Shown here piece by piece: positions 6,567-12,547 of a stretch of 31,831 nt of DNA (position 1 is the stretch's first letter; the number at the start of each line of letters is the position of its first letter). Source of the DNA: a virus. The notes below the pieces were generated by a model. That model did no database searches and had not been told where the DNA came from. It saw only the letters and a program-made list of their open reading frames with translations. The stretch lies in IMG/VR virus record IMGVR_UViG_3300042317_000911, positions 1-31,831 of that record; one strand, 5' to 3'. Both the position numbers and the translations under genes were made by a program.

Positions 6567-7478
6567 ATGCGTTACGGATTGTGTTGTATTTCGCTCAAAC
6601 TTAAAGAGCAGGGTATTGGTCATCAGACCATGACTTTTAAACGCTTCAATTCTCTGCCGCGAGAAGAAGCCATAGCAATACTTGGAGATAGGATTCTTAA
6701 TAATCTTATTACTACTCGTAAAACTATTGAGTTTTGCGGACAAAGTGACTATGTTTATCGTGTTAGTAGCGATATTTTTCCTCTCATTACTTATGATGAG
6801 GCTAATGTAAGTTTGGAAGATTTGCCAAACCATGATGAAATTCAAGATGAGTTTGATAATATTGCACAAAGCATTATTGATAGTAATGTAAGAGTTTCTG
6901 CACATCCTTCTGAATTTAACAGTTTGTCTAGTTTGACTCCTAGAGTTGTTGAAAAGACTATTACAGAATTGAATTTCTATAGTAGTTTTTTTGACAGAAT
7001 CGGACTGCCAGCAGATACTAATTCACCAATGAATCTTCATGTTCATAATAATAACGGAACCAGAGAAGAAATCTCTCGTCGTTTTTACGAAAACTTTAAG
7101 CGTCTTGATGAAAATTGTCAGACACGACTTACTATTGAAAATGATGATAAACTTAATTGCTGGAGCGTGAAAGAACTGGTTGATATTTTTCATCCTATTA
7201 CTCGCATCCCAATCTGTTTCGATTATCTGCATCATAAGTGTCATCCTAATAATTTGACAGAGTGTGAGGCTATTAATATGTGCTTTGACACTTGGCAAAC
7301 TCGTCCATTATTTCATTATAGTGAGAGTAGGCTTGGAAATAATCCAAGGGCTCATTCTGATTATTCAGAAAATGCTTTTAATACTTACGGACTAGAATTT
7401 GATGTGGACATGGAACTAAAAGCAAAAGACTTGGCTATAGAAAATCATATAGAAATTACTAAAGGGGTTGCAGTATGA
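6567..7478 (+). CDS. uvdE: UV damage endonuclease (UvdE/UvsE family)
   Basis: UvdE nicks DNA 5' of UV photoproducts and other lesions, starting an alternative excision repair. The 303-residue length and the TIM-barrel motifs fit: N-terminal R-Y-G-L-C, R65-V-S-S-D-I-F-P-L, S-A-H113-P-S-E-F, L-H158-V-H160, T-I-E191-N-D-D and C-F-D219-Y-L-H-H, which supply the metal-binding His, Glu and Asp residues. I chose ATG 6567 because it has a GAGG site five bases upstream and lies just behind the promoter; the longer ORF from a TTG at 6519 would begin inside the -35. Having its own promoter suggests early expression. UvdE homologues occur in a minority of large phages. Confidence 0.9.
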   Translation: MRYGLCCISLKLKEQGIGHQTMTFKRFNSLPREEAIAILGDRILNNLITTRKTIEFCGQSDYVYRVSSDIFPLITYDEANVSLEDLPNHDEIQDEFDNIAQSIIDSNVRVSAHPSEFNSLSSLTPRVVEKTITELNFYSSFFDRIGLPADTNSPMNLHVHNNNGTREEISRRFYENFKRLDENCQTRLTIENDDKLNCWSVKELVDIFHPITRIPICFDYLHHKCHPNNLTECEAINMCFDTWQTRPLFHYSESRLGNNPRAHSDYSENAFNTYGLEFDVDMELKAKDLAIENHIEITKGVAV

Positions 7479-7624
7479 GTCATAATTTAATTTTAATCAC
7501 AGGACTAATTTATATCTGGGTGGCTTTTGAGCAAGGAATCTTGCACAAGAACTATGGTATGCTTATTACATATATTGGCTATGCTTTTGCAAATATCGGC
7601 TTATATATGTTAGCATCAAAATAA
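7475..7624 (+). CDS. Small two-helix membrane protein (49 aa)
   Basis: ATGA overlap with the uvdE stop. Residues 4-20 and 27-47 are hydrophobic (L-I-L-I-T-G-L-I-Y-I-W-V; L-I-T-Y-I-G-Y-A-F-A-N-I-G-L-Y), with a short charged loop between, as in small two-pass membrane proteins. Function unknown. Confidence 0.6.
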   Translation: MSHNLILITGLIYIWVAFEQGILHKNYGMLITYIGYAFANIGLYMLASK

Positions 7625-7634
7625 GGACAAAACA

Positions 7635-7835
7635 ATGAAAGAACCAGTAAGAATAAAACTAACAGACTCCCCAGAAAATAAAAAAGTTAATCTAACTCCT
7701 TTACCTTCATTAGAAGATAAATATTTTGACAGAATGGATGATGATGTTTACATAAAACCATTGGAAATATATGAAGATAATCAACAAAACAATACGCAAA
7801 GCATATCAAAATTGGAATCCGAATCGTCTGATTAG
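7635..7835 (+). CDS. Small hypothetical protein (66 aa)
   Basis: AAGGAC lies seven bases before the ATG. Proline- and acid-rich, low in hydrophobics, probably disordered with a Ser/Glu-rich end. Its last 65 bases overlap the start of the deaminase-like gene in another frame, an unusually long overlap for this window, so one of the two starts or ends might be misplaced. Confidence 0.55.
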   Translation: MKEPVRIKLTDSPENKKVNLTPLPSLEDKYFDRMDDDVYIKPLEIYEDNQQNNTQSISKLESESSD

Positions 7836-8229
7836 ATGCTACCACTATGCTGCCGCATTTGATGGAACCAAACTAATTTGTTTCACCCAAAACAACCCGA
7901 TTAAGACTCATACTGGTGCTTATAGAATCGGTGAAGATTTTAATCTGGAAAAATATAAGGAGTTCCCATATTATCATTCTGAATCTCGTCTTATTTCTAA
8001 ACTTTTGGATAAGTATAATACCATTGATTCTAATTGGTCAATTGTTGTATTGCGTATCAACCGAAAGGGACTTATTTTAGGAAGTAAACCTTGTAAAAAT
8101 TGTGATAAACTTCTTAATGCTGTAGGATTGAATAGTGTCTATTATAGTACCGACGATGGGAATTTTATTGACAGTGTTGGAAATTTGATTGAAGGCAACG
8201 AGTTGACAATGCCGATGGTTATGGTATAA
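7771..8229 (+). CDS. Cytidine deaminase-like zinc enzyme (152 aa)
   Basis: H69-S-E71 followed by P107-C108-K-N-C111 matches the H-x-E ... P-C-x-x-C zinc site of the cytidine/dCMP deaminase superfamily (the first motif is usually H-A-E). The spacing of about 36 residues between motifs and the overall size fit the fold, with I-V-V-L-R-I-N-R-K-G as the strand before motif two. It may act on dCMP, on free bases or on nucleic acid; the long N-terminus (Y-Q-N-W-N-P-N-R-L-I-R-C-Y-H-Y) is not typical of classical dCMP deaminase. With thyX it may form a pyrimidine-supply route. No alternative downstream ATG exists, so the 65-base overlap with the preceding ORF seems real. Confidence 0.72.
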   Translation: MKIINKTIRKAYQNWNPNRLIRCYHYAAAFDGTKLICFTQNNPIKTHTGAYRIGEDFNLEKYKEFPYYHSESRLISKLLDKYNTIDSNWSIVVLRINRKGLILGSKPCKNCDKLLNAVGLNSVYYSTDDGNFIDSVGNLIEGNELTMPMVMV

Positions 8230-8230
8230 T
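8203..8230 (+). promoter_or_regulatory. Sigma70-type promoter
   Basis: TTGACA at 8203-8208, 16-base spacer with GCCGATG and a terminal TGG, perfect TATAAT at 8225-8230. It overlaps the last codons of the deaminase-like gene and drives the zinc-finger gene at 8251. Confidence 0.85.
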
Positions 8231-8250
8231 CCGCTATACGGAGGCTACCT

Positions 8251-8469
8251 ATGAATTGTATTTATTGTCAAGAAAATGTTGGATTTGATCGCTACGAGTT
8301 TCTGGTTGAAACTGGTCGCAAAATGATTTGCAAGGATTGTAGTGTAGAAAATCGTGCTGTGGGATTTATGGATTGGGGACATAAAACTGCACCTAGTCTT
8401 GTTATGGTTCCCGCTAATGCTACACAAACTATTCGTAAACTTGATCGTGCCAACAGGAGAGCAAGATGA
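8251..8469 (+). CDS. Zinc-finger-like small protein (72 aa)
   Basis: C3-x2-C6 near the N-terminus and C27-x2-C30 form a likely four-Cys zinc site. The rest is G-H-K-T-A-P-S-L-V-M-V followed by a basic Arg-rich tail (R-K-L-D-R-A-N-R-R-A-R). CGGAGG lies seven bases before the ATG and the gene is first behind a perfect -10, so expression should be high. It may be a nucleic-acid-binding regulator; small zinc proteins with the G-H-K-T-A-P-S-x-V segment are, from memory, found in phages, without assigned role. Confidence 0.72.
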   Translation: MNCIYCQENVGFDRYEFLVETGRKMICKDCSVENRAVGFMDWGHKTAPSLVMVPANATQTIRKLDRANRRAR

Positions 8470-8678
8470 AAAATAATATGACTTGGTTACAACTGTATAA
8501 CTTTCTTTATGAACGAGCAAACGATATTAATAATCCCGGCAGTTTTCCTTGGCAAGAAAATGTGCAAGTATTTGATTTTGAAACTCTAGAATATTATCCT
8601 ACTGATTTTATTCAAATGCCGGATAATAAAATTTCTTTGAGTATTGATACTTCTAACACAAATATGGAGACTGTTTAA
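8466..8678 (+). CDS. Small hypothetical protein (70 aa)
   Basis: ATGA overlap with the zinc-finger gene. Begins MKNNMTWLQLYNFLYERAND and then V-Q-V-F-D-F-E-T-L-E-Y-Y; the helix-then-strand layout with W-L-Q-L-Y resembles small unnamed phage proteins. The C-terminus is Ser/Thr/Asn-rich. No motif indicates function. Confidence 0.62.
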   Translation: MKNNMTWLQLYNFLYERANDINNPGSFPWQENVQVFDFETLEYYPTDFIQMPDNKISLSIDTSNTNMETV

Positions 8679-8679
8679 A

Positions 8680-8925
8680 ATGGATTTAGAAATTGAAAGC
8701 CTCTTGTTTAAGCAAGTTGAAAAGCCTAAAAATCATCTTATGACTAAGATTATTAATGTCTGGGAGAATCGCTATCGTATTAATGTTTATACTGAAATTT
8801 TTGATGAAACCATTCAACTAACCAAGCGTAAGATTAGTGCTAGTTATTTTTGTCATTATAGTTCCGGTAAACTAGAAATAAAGGATAGTCCAAATGGATC
8901 AGGAATTACAGCAACAACTATTTGA
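8680..8925 (+). CDS. Small hypothetical protein (81 aa)
   Basis: I chose the ATG at 8680, two bases after the previous stop; an upstream TTG-like start at 8644 would overlap the neighbour by 35 bases. GGAG at 8665-8668 is somewhat far from it. The central part reads as beta strands (N-R-Y-R-I-N-V-Y-T-E) with K-I-S-A-S-Y-F-C-H-Y, a compact all-beta domain of unknown role. Confidence 0.6.
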   Translation: MDLEIESLLFKQVEKPKNHLMTKIINVWENRYRINVYTEIFDETIQLTKRKISASYFCHYSSGKLEIKDSPNGSGITATTI

Positions 8926-9307
8926 TAAATATCCAGACTTTTTCAGTAATAAAGATAAAAGTCCTATGGAAAGTTGTATGAGTATGGGTATAGAGTGCGG
9001 AAATGGATGGTATGATCTTATAAATTCAATTTGCCAGATAGTAGAGAGTCTTAATAAGAATATCAAAGATAGAAATAGACTTATTGCTGGTAACAATGAA
9101 ACAATTATTGATTTCAAATTTGATCAGATTAAAGAAAAGTTTGGCGGACTTAGGGCTTATTATTCTGGTGGAAATGATTACATTCGTGGTTTGGTTACTA
9201 TGGCTGAAACGATGAGTTATAAAATTTGTGAAGTTTGTGGGAATAAAGGAAAAGCAAATAAAAGTGGCTGGATTATCACACTTTGCGATGGCTGTAGAAA
9301 ATCTTAA
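8894..9307 (+). CDS. Conserved phage protein with C-terminal zinc site (137 aa)
   Basis: Contains I-K-E-K-F-G-G-L-R-A-Y-Y near residue 80 preceded by G-I-E-C-G-N-G-W-Y-D-L-I, a combination that I recall from a widespread unnamed phage family, and ends with a likely zinc site C-E-V-C-G...C-D-G-C. AAAGGA lies eight bases before the ATG. The first 32 bases overlap the preceding gene. Function unknown; the zinc site suggests binding of nucleic acid or protein. Confidence 0.7.
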   Translation: MDQELQQQLFDKYPDFFSNKDKSPMESCMSMGIECGNGWYDLINSICQIVESLNKNIKDRNRLIAGNNETIIDFKFDQIKEKFGGLRAYYSGGNDYIRGLVTMAETMSYKICEVCGNKGKANKSGWIITLCDGCRKS

Positions 9308-9317
9308 AGAAACCGAC

Positions 9318-9345
9318 TTGACAACGCCGATAATCTTGTTATACT
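9318..9345 (+). promoter_or_regulatory. Sigma70-type promoter
   Basis: TTGACA at 9318-9323, 16-base spacer with GCCGATA, TATACT at 9340-9345. It lies 40 bases before the zinc-ribbon gene at 9386, leaving a leader of about 35 bases. Confidence 0.85.
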
Positions 9346-9385
9346 TGGAGCATAAGGCTTAACAAACGCACCGGAGATAAATAAA

Positions 9386-9793
9386 ATGGGTAAGGGACAA
9401 AAGGCTTGTGAGAATTGTGGTCAAACTACTGGCCCCCGTGCTTATGCGTGTAAGAAGTGTAATACTCCTTTCGTCTTTAAGGCAAAGAGTAAGGAACATA
9501 AAAATACAAGGGCTATCCAGAATGTTAATTGGCGTGAACTGGTAAAGGGAGATAGAATTAAGGTTGGTGGCGGGCCTTATTTTTTTAGCAAGGGGGAGTT
9601 TATCCCTATGGGCTATAGGGGTAAGTTTGTGGTTGAATCAGTAGATAAGAATGGTATTCTTGCTTGGGGCATTGACAAGAACGCTGGATTTGCACATATT
9701 TATATGGCTGGAGATATTCAGAATAAGGAAACTGGTGTTTGGAAAACCAAGCACAAGTTGATCAAATTGAAGCAGAGAGAGCAGGCCGTATGA
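9386..9793 (+). CDS. Zinc-ribbon protein with SH3-like segment (135 aa)
   Basis: C8-x2-C11 and C22-x2-C25 form an N-terminal zinc ribbon (A-C-E-N-C-G...A-C-K-K-C-N). Residues about 48-110 (R-E-L-V-K-G-D-R-I-K-V, then Y-R-G-K-F-V-V) read as beta strands of a small barrel, like SH3 or KOW folds. Ribosome binding site GGAGATA before ATG. A zinc ribbon plus small barrel suggests contact with RNA polymerase, ribosome or nucleic acid; inference only. First gene after a near-consensus promoter and with G/C-ending codons more frequent than in its neighbours, so probably abundant and early. Confidence 0.7.
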   Translation: MGKGQKACENCGQTTGPRAYACKKCNTPFVFKAKSKEHKNTRAIQNVNWRELVKGDRIKVGGGPYFFSKGEFIPMGYRGKFVVESVDKNGILAWGIDKNAGFAHIYMAGDIQNKETGVWKTKHKLIKLKQREQAV

Positions 9794-10068
9794 GTTTAAG
9801 TCCTCAACAAAAAGAAGCACTAGAAAATCTATATTCTCATAGAGATCATATAGAAGATCATCTCAATAAAATTGACACTATTTTAAAGATGTCTTTTCCA
9901 AAAGAATATGCTCTAGCCTATCAGCATTGGTTGCCACAAATAAAAACTGGCCTAAGAGATAATACTAAATGGCTTCCTAGAGGACAATACTCAATGGACT
10001 ATACTCTAAATAGTTTAATTGACCATGTGATTAATGATTTGGATAAAGGTGTAAGTAAGTATATCTAA
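9790..10068 (+). CDS. Hypothetical protein (92 aa)
   Basis: The ATG at 9790 overlaps the previous TGA (ATGA). The frame is open further upstream but only inside the neighbour. The product is helical: S-P-Q-Q-K-E-A-L-E-N-L-Y, then a H-L-N-K-I-D helix and Trp-containing L-P-Q-I-K-T-G-L. No family was recognised. Confidence 0.65.
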   Translation: MSLSPQQKEALENLYSHRDHIEDHLNKIDTILKMSFPKEYALAYQHWLPQIKTGLRDNTKWLPRGQYSMDYTLNSLIDHVINDLDKGVSKYI

Positions 10069-10094
10069 TAAATTACTTTTTGGAGAGTATGAAC

Positions 10095-10499
10095 ATGAGC
10101 GACGTTTATGCGATTACTGATCTTGAAGGATACGCCACAGAAATGCGTGAGGCTGCGGCTAAAAGTCTATCACAGTCTTATGAAGAAAATCTTGATGATT
10201 TTATTAGCATCGGACAAATGATTAATCTTGTAAATAGCGAATGTGTTGGATTCGATAATAAAGATCGTCCGTTACTCAATGAAGATGCAAATGAAACAAT
10301 CTATGAGCGTACTGTAACATGGATTCATAATGTTGGATTGGCAAAACTCGCTGCTAAAGGATTGGTAGAATGTGCTTGGGATGAAAAAAGCAACGAGATG
10401 GTTTTTTGGGCTAATCCAGAAATCACAAAAACAACAAAGAAAAAGAGAAAATCAAATGACCAATCCATCAAACGAAGAAATAAGAAGAAAGATTCGTGA
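10095..10499 (+). CDS. Hypothetical protein with winged-helix-like core and basic tail (134 aa)
   Basis: GGAGAG at 10082-10087 sits seven bases before ATG 10095 and too close to ATG 10089, so I start at 10095. The middle (T-V-T-W-I-H-N-V-G-L-A-K-L-A-A-K-G-L-V-E) reads like a helix-turn-strand of a winged helix, and the C-terminal 25 residues are strongly basic (K-K-K-R-K-S, K-R-R-N-K-K-K). Together these suggest nucleic acid binding, unproven. It overlaps the next gene by 44 bases. Confidence 0.6.
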   Translation: MSDVYAITDLEGYATEMREAAAKSLSQSYEENLDDFISIGQMINLVNSECVGFDNKDRPLLNEDANETIYERTVTWIHNVGLAKLAAKGLVECAWDEKSNEMVFWANPEITKTTKKKRKSNDQSIKRRNKKKDS

Positions 10500-10635
10500 T
10501 CTAGAAGATAAGATTCATGATTGTAAAGCATATATCTCATCTGATTTTTGTGTGAGTTGTAATGAGATGTATGAAAATATTAAAAAGTATGAAGCAGATA
10601 TTAAATCTCTCAAGGAATTATACCACAACGACTAA
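10456..10635 (+). CDS. Small coiled-coil protein with CxxC (59 aa)
   Basis: ATG at 10456 begins M-T-N-P-S-N-E-E-I-R-R-K-I-R-D-L-E, a charged helix, then C-V-S-C (one Cys pair) and a second charged helix: a helix-hairpin-helix shape in which the Cys pair sits at the turn, as in Rad50-like zinc hooks, though here much shorter. GAGAAAATCAA upstream is a weak ribosome binding site. Long overlap with the preceding Lys-rich tail. Confidence 0.5.
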   Translation: MTNPSNEEIRRKIRDLEDKIHDCKAYISSDFCVSCNEMYENIKKYEADIKSLKELYHND

Positions 10636-10652
10636 AAAAATATTCTCAAGAG

Positions 10653-10680
10653 TTGACAAGCCGCTAGTCGATGATATAAT
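10653..10680 (+). promoter_or_regulatory. Sigma70-type promoter of tRNA-Ile
   Basis: TTGACA at 10653-10658, 16-base spacer beginning AGCCGCTAG, perfect TATAAT at 10675-10680. It is the only promoter seen before the tRNA-Ile gene and may also supply the tmRNA region downstream. Confidence 0.85.
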
Positions 10681-10713
10681 GGTGGCAGGACGGTGATTGA
10701 TCTTTAACAATAC

Positions 10714-10789
10714 GGGGCGGAAGGTAAGCCGGTTGCATCCGACACTCTTATAAGGTGTTCATAGGTTGGTTCGACTCCAACTCGCCCTA
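10714..10789 (+). tRNA. tRNA-Ile (anticodon UAU)
   Basis: A 76-nt cloverleaf: 7-bp acceptor stem (10714-10720 with 10782-10788, G-U at both ends), D-arm with GGTT-type loop, anticodon stem ACACT/GGTGT with loop CTTATAA giving anticodon TAT, T-arm GTTGG-TTCGACT-CCAAC, and discriminator A. CCA is not encoded. It would read AUA, a codon abundant in the AT-rich genes of this window. Many bacteria read AUA with a lysidine-modified CAU anticodon instead, so a UAU tRNA is a notable supplement. The D-stem is only three pairs, so the fold should be checked by a tRNA scanner. Confidence 0.85.
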
Positions 10790-10873
10790 TTTTTATTTTA
10801 TAACTTGCTATAAAGAATAAATTATCTATTATTTGAATAGAGTAAAATTCATTATAACAAGCAAGGAAATTTT

Positions 10874-11131
10874 ATGACTCATCGTTCATTATGCTGTATG
10901 CCAATAGTAACTCTTTTATTTGGTCTATTAGTTTTATCGGTTGGTTTCAATTTTATATTCGTTGAAAAAATCAATCAACTACATCATATCGTTAATAGTA
11001 CAACTTCGCCAGTAGATGATGACGAACTGAAGAAATTGATGGAAGAAGTTAAAAGGCTATCAAAGCAAACATATACTTCAGGCACTAAATACGATATTAA
11101 AACTAGAGAACCGATACAAAATGATTTCTGA
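10874..11131 (+). CDS. Single-pass membrane protein with coiled-coil (85 aa)
   Basis: AAGGA eight bases before ATG. Residues 9-30 are hydrophobic (M-P-I-V-T-L-L-F-G-L-L-V-L-S-V-G-F-N-F-I-F), then a polar helix (D-D-E-L-K-K-L-M-E-E-V-K-R-L) with heptad spacing. Likely inner-membrane anchored with a cytoplasmic or periplasmic coil. It starts 84 bases after the tRNA, a stretch in which I see nothing else. Confidence 0.6.
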   Translation: MTHRSLCCMPIVTLLFGLLVLSVGFNFIFVEKINQLHHIVNSTTSPVDDDELKKLMEEVKRLSKQTYTSGTKYDIKTREPIQNDF

Positions 11132-11333
11132 AATTATATACGATAGAGAATGGACATTAAAATATTCTCTATTTAATAGAAAATGTTATTTTAGTGGACA
11201 ATCTTTAAGGTTTCAACCATGTTATGTTGGAAGAAAAAAGATTCGTTCATTATTGTCAAAAAGGTATCAGAATGATGATATTTGGATAAGTAAAGAACAC
11301 TATCTGGATATGATTAAGAATGGAATGGTGTAA
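11121..11333 (+). CDS. Small basic hypothetical protein (70 aa)
   Basis: Overlaps the previous gene by 11 bases. Rich in Arg, Lys, Tyr and Ile, with one pair of Cys (C23 and C34) separated by S-G-Q-S-L-R-F-Q. The Y-F-S-G-Q-S-L and I-W-I-S-K-E-H-Y segments suggest a small zinc-free beta domain; no family was recognised. Confidence 0.6.
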   Translation: MISEIIYDREWTLKYSLFNRKCYFSGQSLRFQPCYVGRKKIRSLLSKRYQNDDIWISKEHYLDMIKNGMV

Positions 11334-11393
11334 CTTATGATAACCTTCCTTCATATTAGTTAAGTAACTAACCCGCCTAAAAGAAAGATTATC

Positions 11394-11570
11394 ATGAAAT
11401 ACAGACTTCTGTTTATATGTCTATTATCAGTTTTATTTGCTTCTTTAACAATGAATGTTATTCATTCAGAATCTTTGGAGGCTGTTAAAGAAGTTAATAA
11501 GATCAATGATATGATACATACAAAAATGGTCAGTAATCTACACGATAGATTGATTGAACTGGAAAACTAA
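11394..11570 (+). CDS. Small membrane or secreted protein directly before tmRNA (58 aa)
   Basis: ATG 11394, hydrophobic N-terminus (L-L-F-I-C-L-L-S-V-L-F-A-S-L-T-M) that could be a signal anchor, then a charged helix (E-A-V-K-E-V-N-K-I-N-D-M). Its TAA at 11568-11570 is immediately followed by the first base of the tmRNA. The Shine-Dalgarno (AAAGAAAG) is weak. An imperfect inverted repeat flanks 11339-11393 upstream. The layout, with one hydrophobic segment plus a short coil, recalls the 85-residue gene upstream. Confidence 0.5.
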   Translation: MKYRLLFICLLSVLFASLTMNVIHSESLEAVKEVNKINDMIHTKMVSNLHDRLIELEN

Positions 11571-11922
11571 GGGGGCGAAAGGTATCGACAGGTAAATAGA
11601 GATATGGATGGCATCGACTGGTTGAATAACAGGCCAGTATAAAAGTTATTCAAAAAATGTTAATTGGCGAAGTAAATCTCGCTCTCGCTGCCTAATTAAT
11701 TAGGTACGAGTGGGGCTATATGGGCCTTATTACCCAATCATATTGACTCAGATAATTCTGATAAGGAAGTCTAACCCGAAAACATAGGCAATGATCGTAA
11801 TCGATCTGATGAAGATAATTCTTCTAGGTTTGTCTAATGTCCAAATTACAATAGACTAACGATGTAGATGTTTATATTGAAATTACTCTGGACGCGATTT
11901 TCAAAGATCGCCGCCTCCACCA
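11571..11922 (+). ncRNA. ssrA: tmRNA (one-piece SsrA RNA), tag ending GEVNLALAA
   Basis: tmRNA rescues ribosomes stalled on broken mRNA and adds a degradation tag. Evidence: a 7-bp acceptor stem GGGGGCG (11571-11577) with CGCCTCC (11912-11918), discriminator A and encoded CCA (11920-11922); a tmRNA-like GGTATCGACAGG D-loop region (11581-11592); a T-arm with TTTCAAAG loop (stem GCGAT/ATCGC, 8-base loop); part of helix 2, GCATCG (11611-11616) with CGATGT (11860-11865); and an ORF reading GEVNLALAA-stop (11666-11695) whose stop lies in a CCTAA/TTAGG hairpin, as for helix 5. The tag start upstream of G is uncertain (in-frame codons read M-L-I). The total of 352 nt is normal. The preceding gene's stop abuts its 5' end, so RNase P must cut it out. 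The 3' CCA is encoded, unlike the two tRNAs. Confidence 0.92.
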
Positions 11923-11932
11923 TATTTTTATC

Positions 11933-11971
11933 GCCTCCATTGCTATTTTTGGTGTATATAGTAATGGAGGT
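11933..11971 (+). promoter_or_regulatory. Hairpin burying the HNH gene's Shine-Dalgarno
   Basis: CCTCCATTGCTAT (11934-11946) pairs with ATAGTAATGGAGG (11958-11970), 13 pairs with one G-U, around an 11-base loop. The 3' arm contains GGAGG (11966-11970), seven bases before the ATG of the HNH gene at 11978. The structure should hide the ribosome binding site, so HNH translation may be kept low or need opening by a ribosome, protein or processing event. It follows directly on the tmRNA 3' end. Confidence 0.65.
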
Positions 11972-11977
11972 AATGCT

Positions 11978-12547
11978 ATGAAAACAATAAGTTTAATGTG
12001 CCATACTTGTGGAAAAACTATTTCCAAACCCAAAAATGAAATAAATAGACAGTTAAAAAATGGGAGAACAGAATTTTATTGTAATTTAAGTTGTTCTGGA
12101 AAAAATAAAAATAATATTGAACATTTAAAAAACTTCAAAGACAATTTCAAAAATATAAGATATATAAAACAGACAGATGAATATTCTAATTTTAGATGGT
12201 ACATGAAAGTTATAAGAAAAAGTTCTAAAAGAAAAAATCAAAAACATAATGTCAATTGTCAATATCTTAAAGATTTATGGGAAAAGCAAAATGGTATATG
12301 TCCATTTACACATAAAAAATTAGATTTAAGGACACATTCAAAAGATAGTCTTAAAAATCCATATTCTGCATCTATAGATAGAATTGATAATACTAAAGGA
12401 TATATAGAGGGAAATATTAGATTTGTCGCTTTAATATACAATTACGCAAGAAATACTTTCTCAGATGATGAGGTAATGGATTTTTGTAAAAACGTGTGGA
12501 ACAGACTTGACAATGGCTTCAATGCCAACGCCTCCACTTTATTATGA
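11978..12547 (+). CDS. HNH homing endonuclease with N-terminal zinc finger (189 aa)
   Basis: Residues 1-45 carry C8-x2-C11 and C35-x3-C39, a zinc finger (C-H-T-C-G-K). The catalytic half has Y-L-K-D-L-W-E-K-Q-N-G-I-C-P-F-T, then S-I-D134-R-I-D137-N-T-K-G-Y-I-E-G-N-I-R and A-L-I-Y-N-Y-A-R-N, the D-R-I-D ... N ... N layout of phage HNH homing nucleases that act as free-standing elements. It sits directly behind the tmRNA with a hidden ribosome binding site. The AT content and the lack of a promoter fit a mobile insertion. Its last codons contain CGCCTCCAC, the same 9 bases as the tmRNA 3' end (see findings). Confidence 0.85.
   Translation: MKTISLMCHTCGKTISKPKNEINRQLKNGRTEFYCNLSCSGKNKNNIEHLKNFKDNFKNIRYIKQTDEYSNFRWYMKVIRKSSKRKNQKHNVNCQYLKDLWEKQNGICPFTHKKLDLRTHSKDSLKNPYSASIDRIDNTKGYIEGNIRFVALIYNYARNTFSDDEVMDFCKNVWNRLDNGFNANASTLL

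Noticed and set aside
11571-12547. Group I intron with HNH gene inside the tmRNA
   Set aside because: The tmRNA is complete with its CCA before the HNH gene begins, so nothing interrupts it; no intron core pairing was seen.
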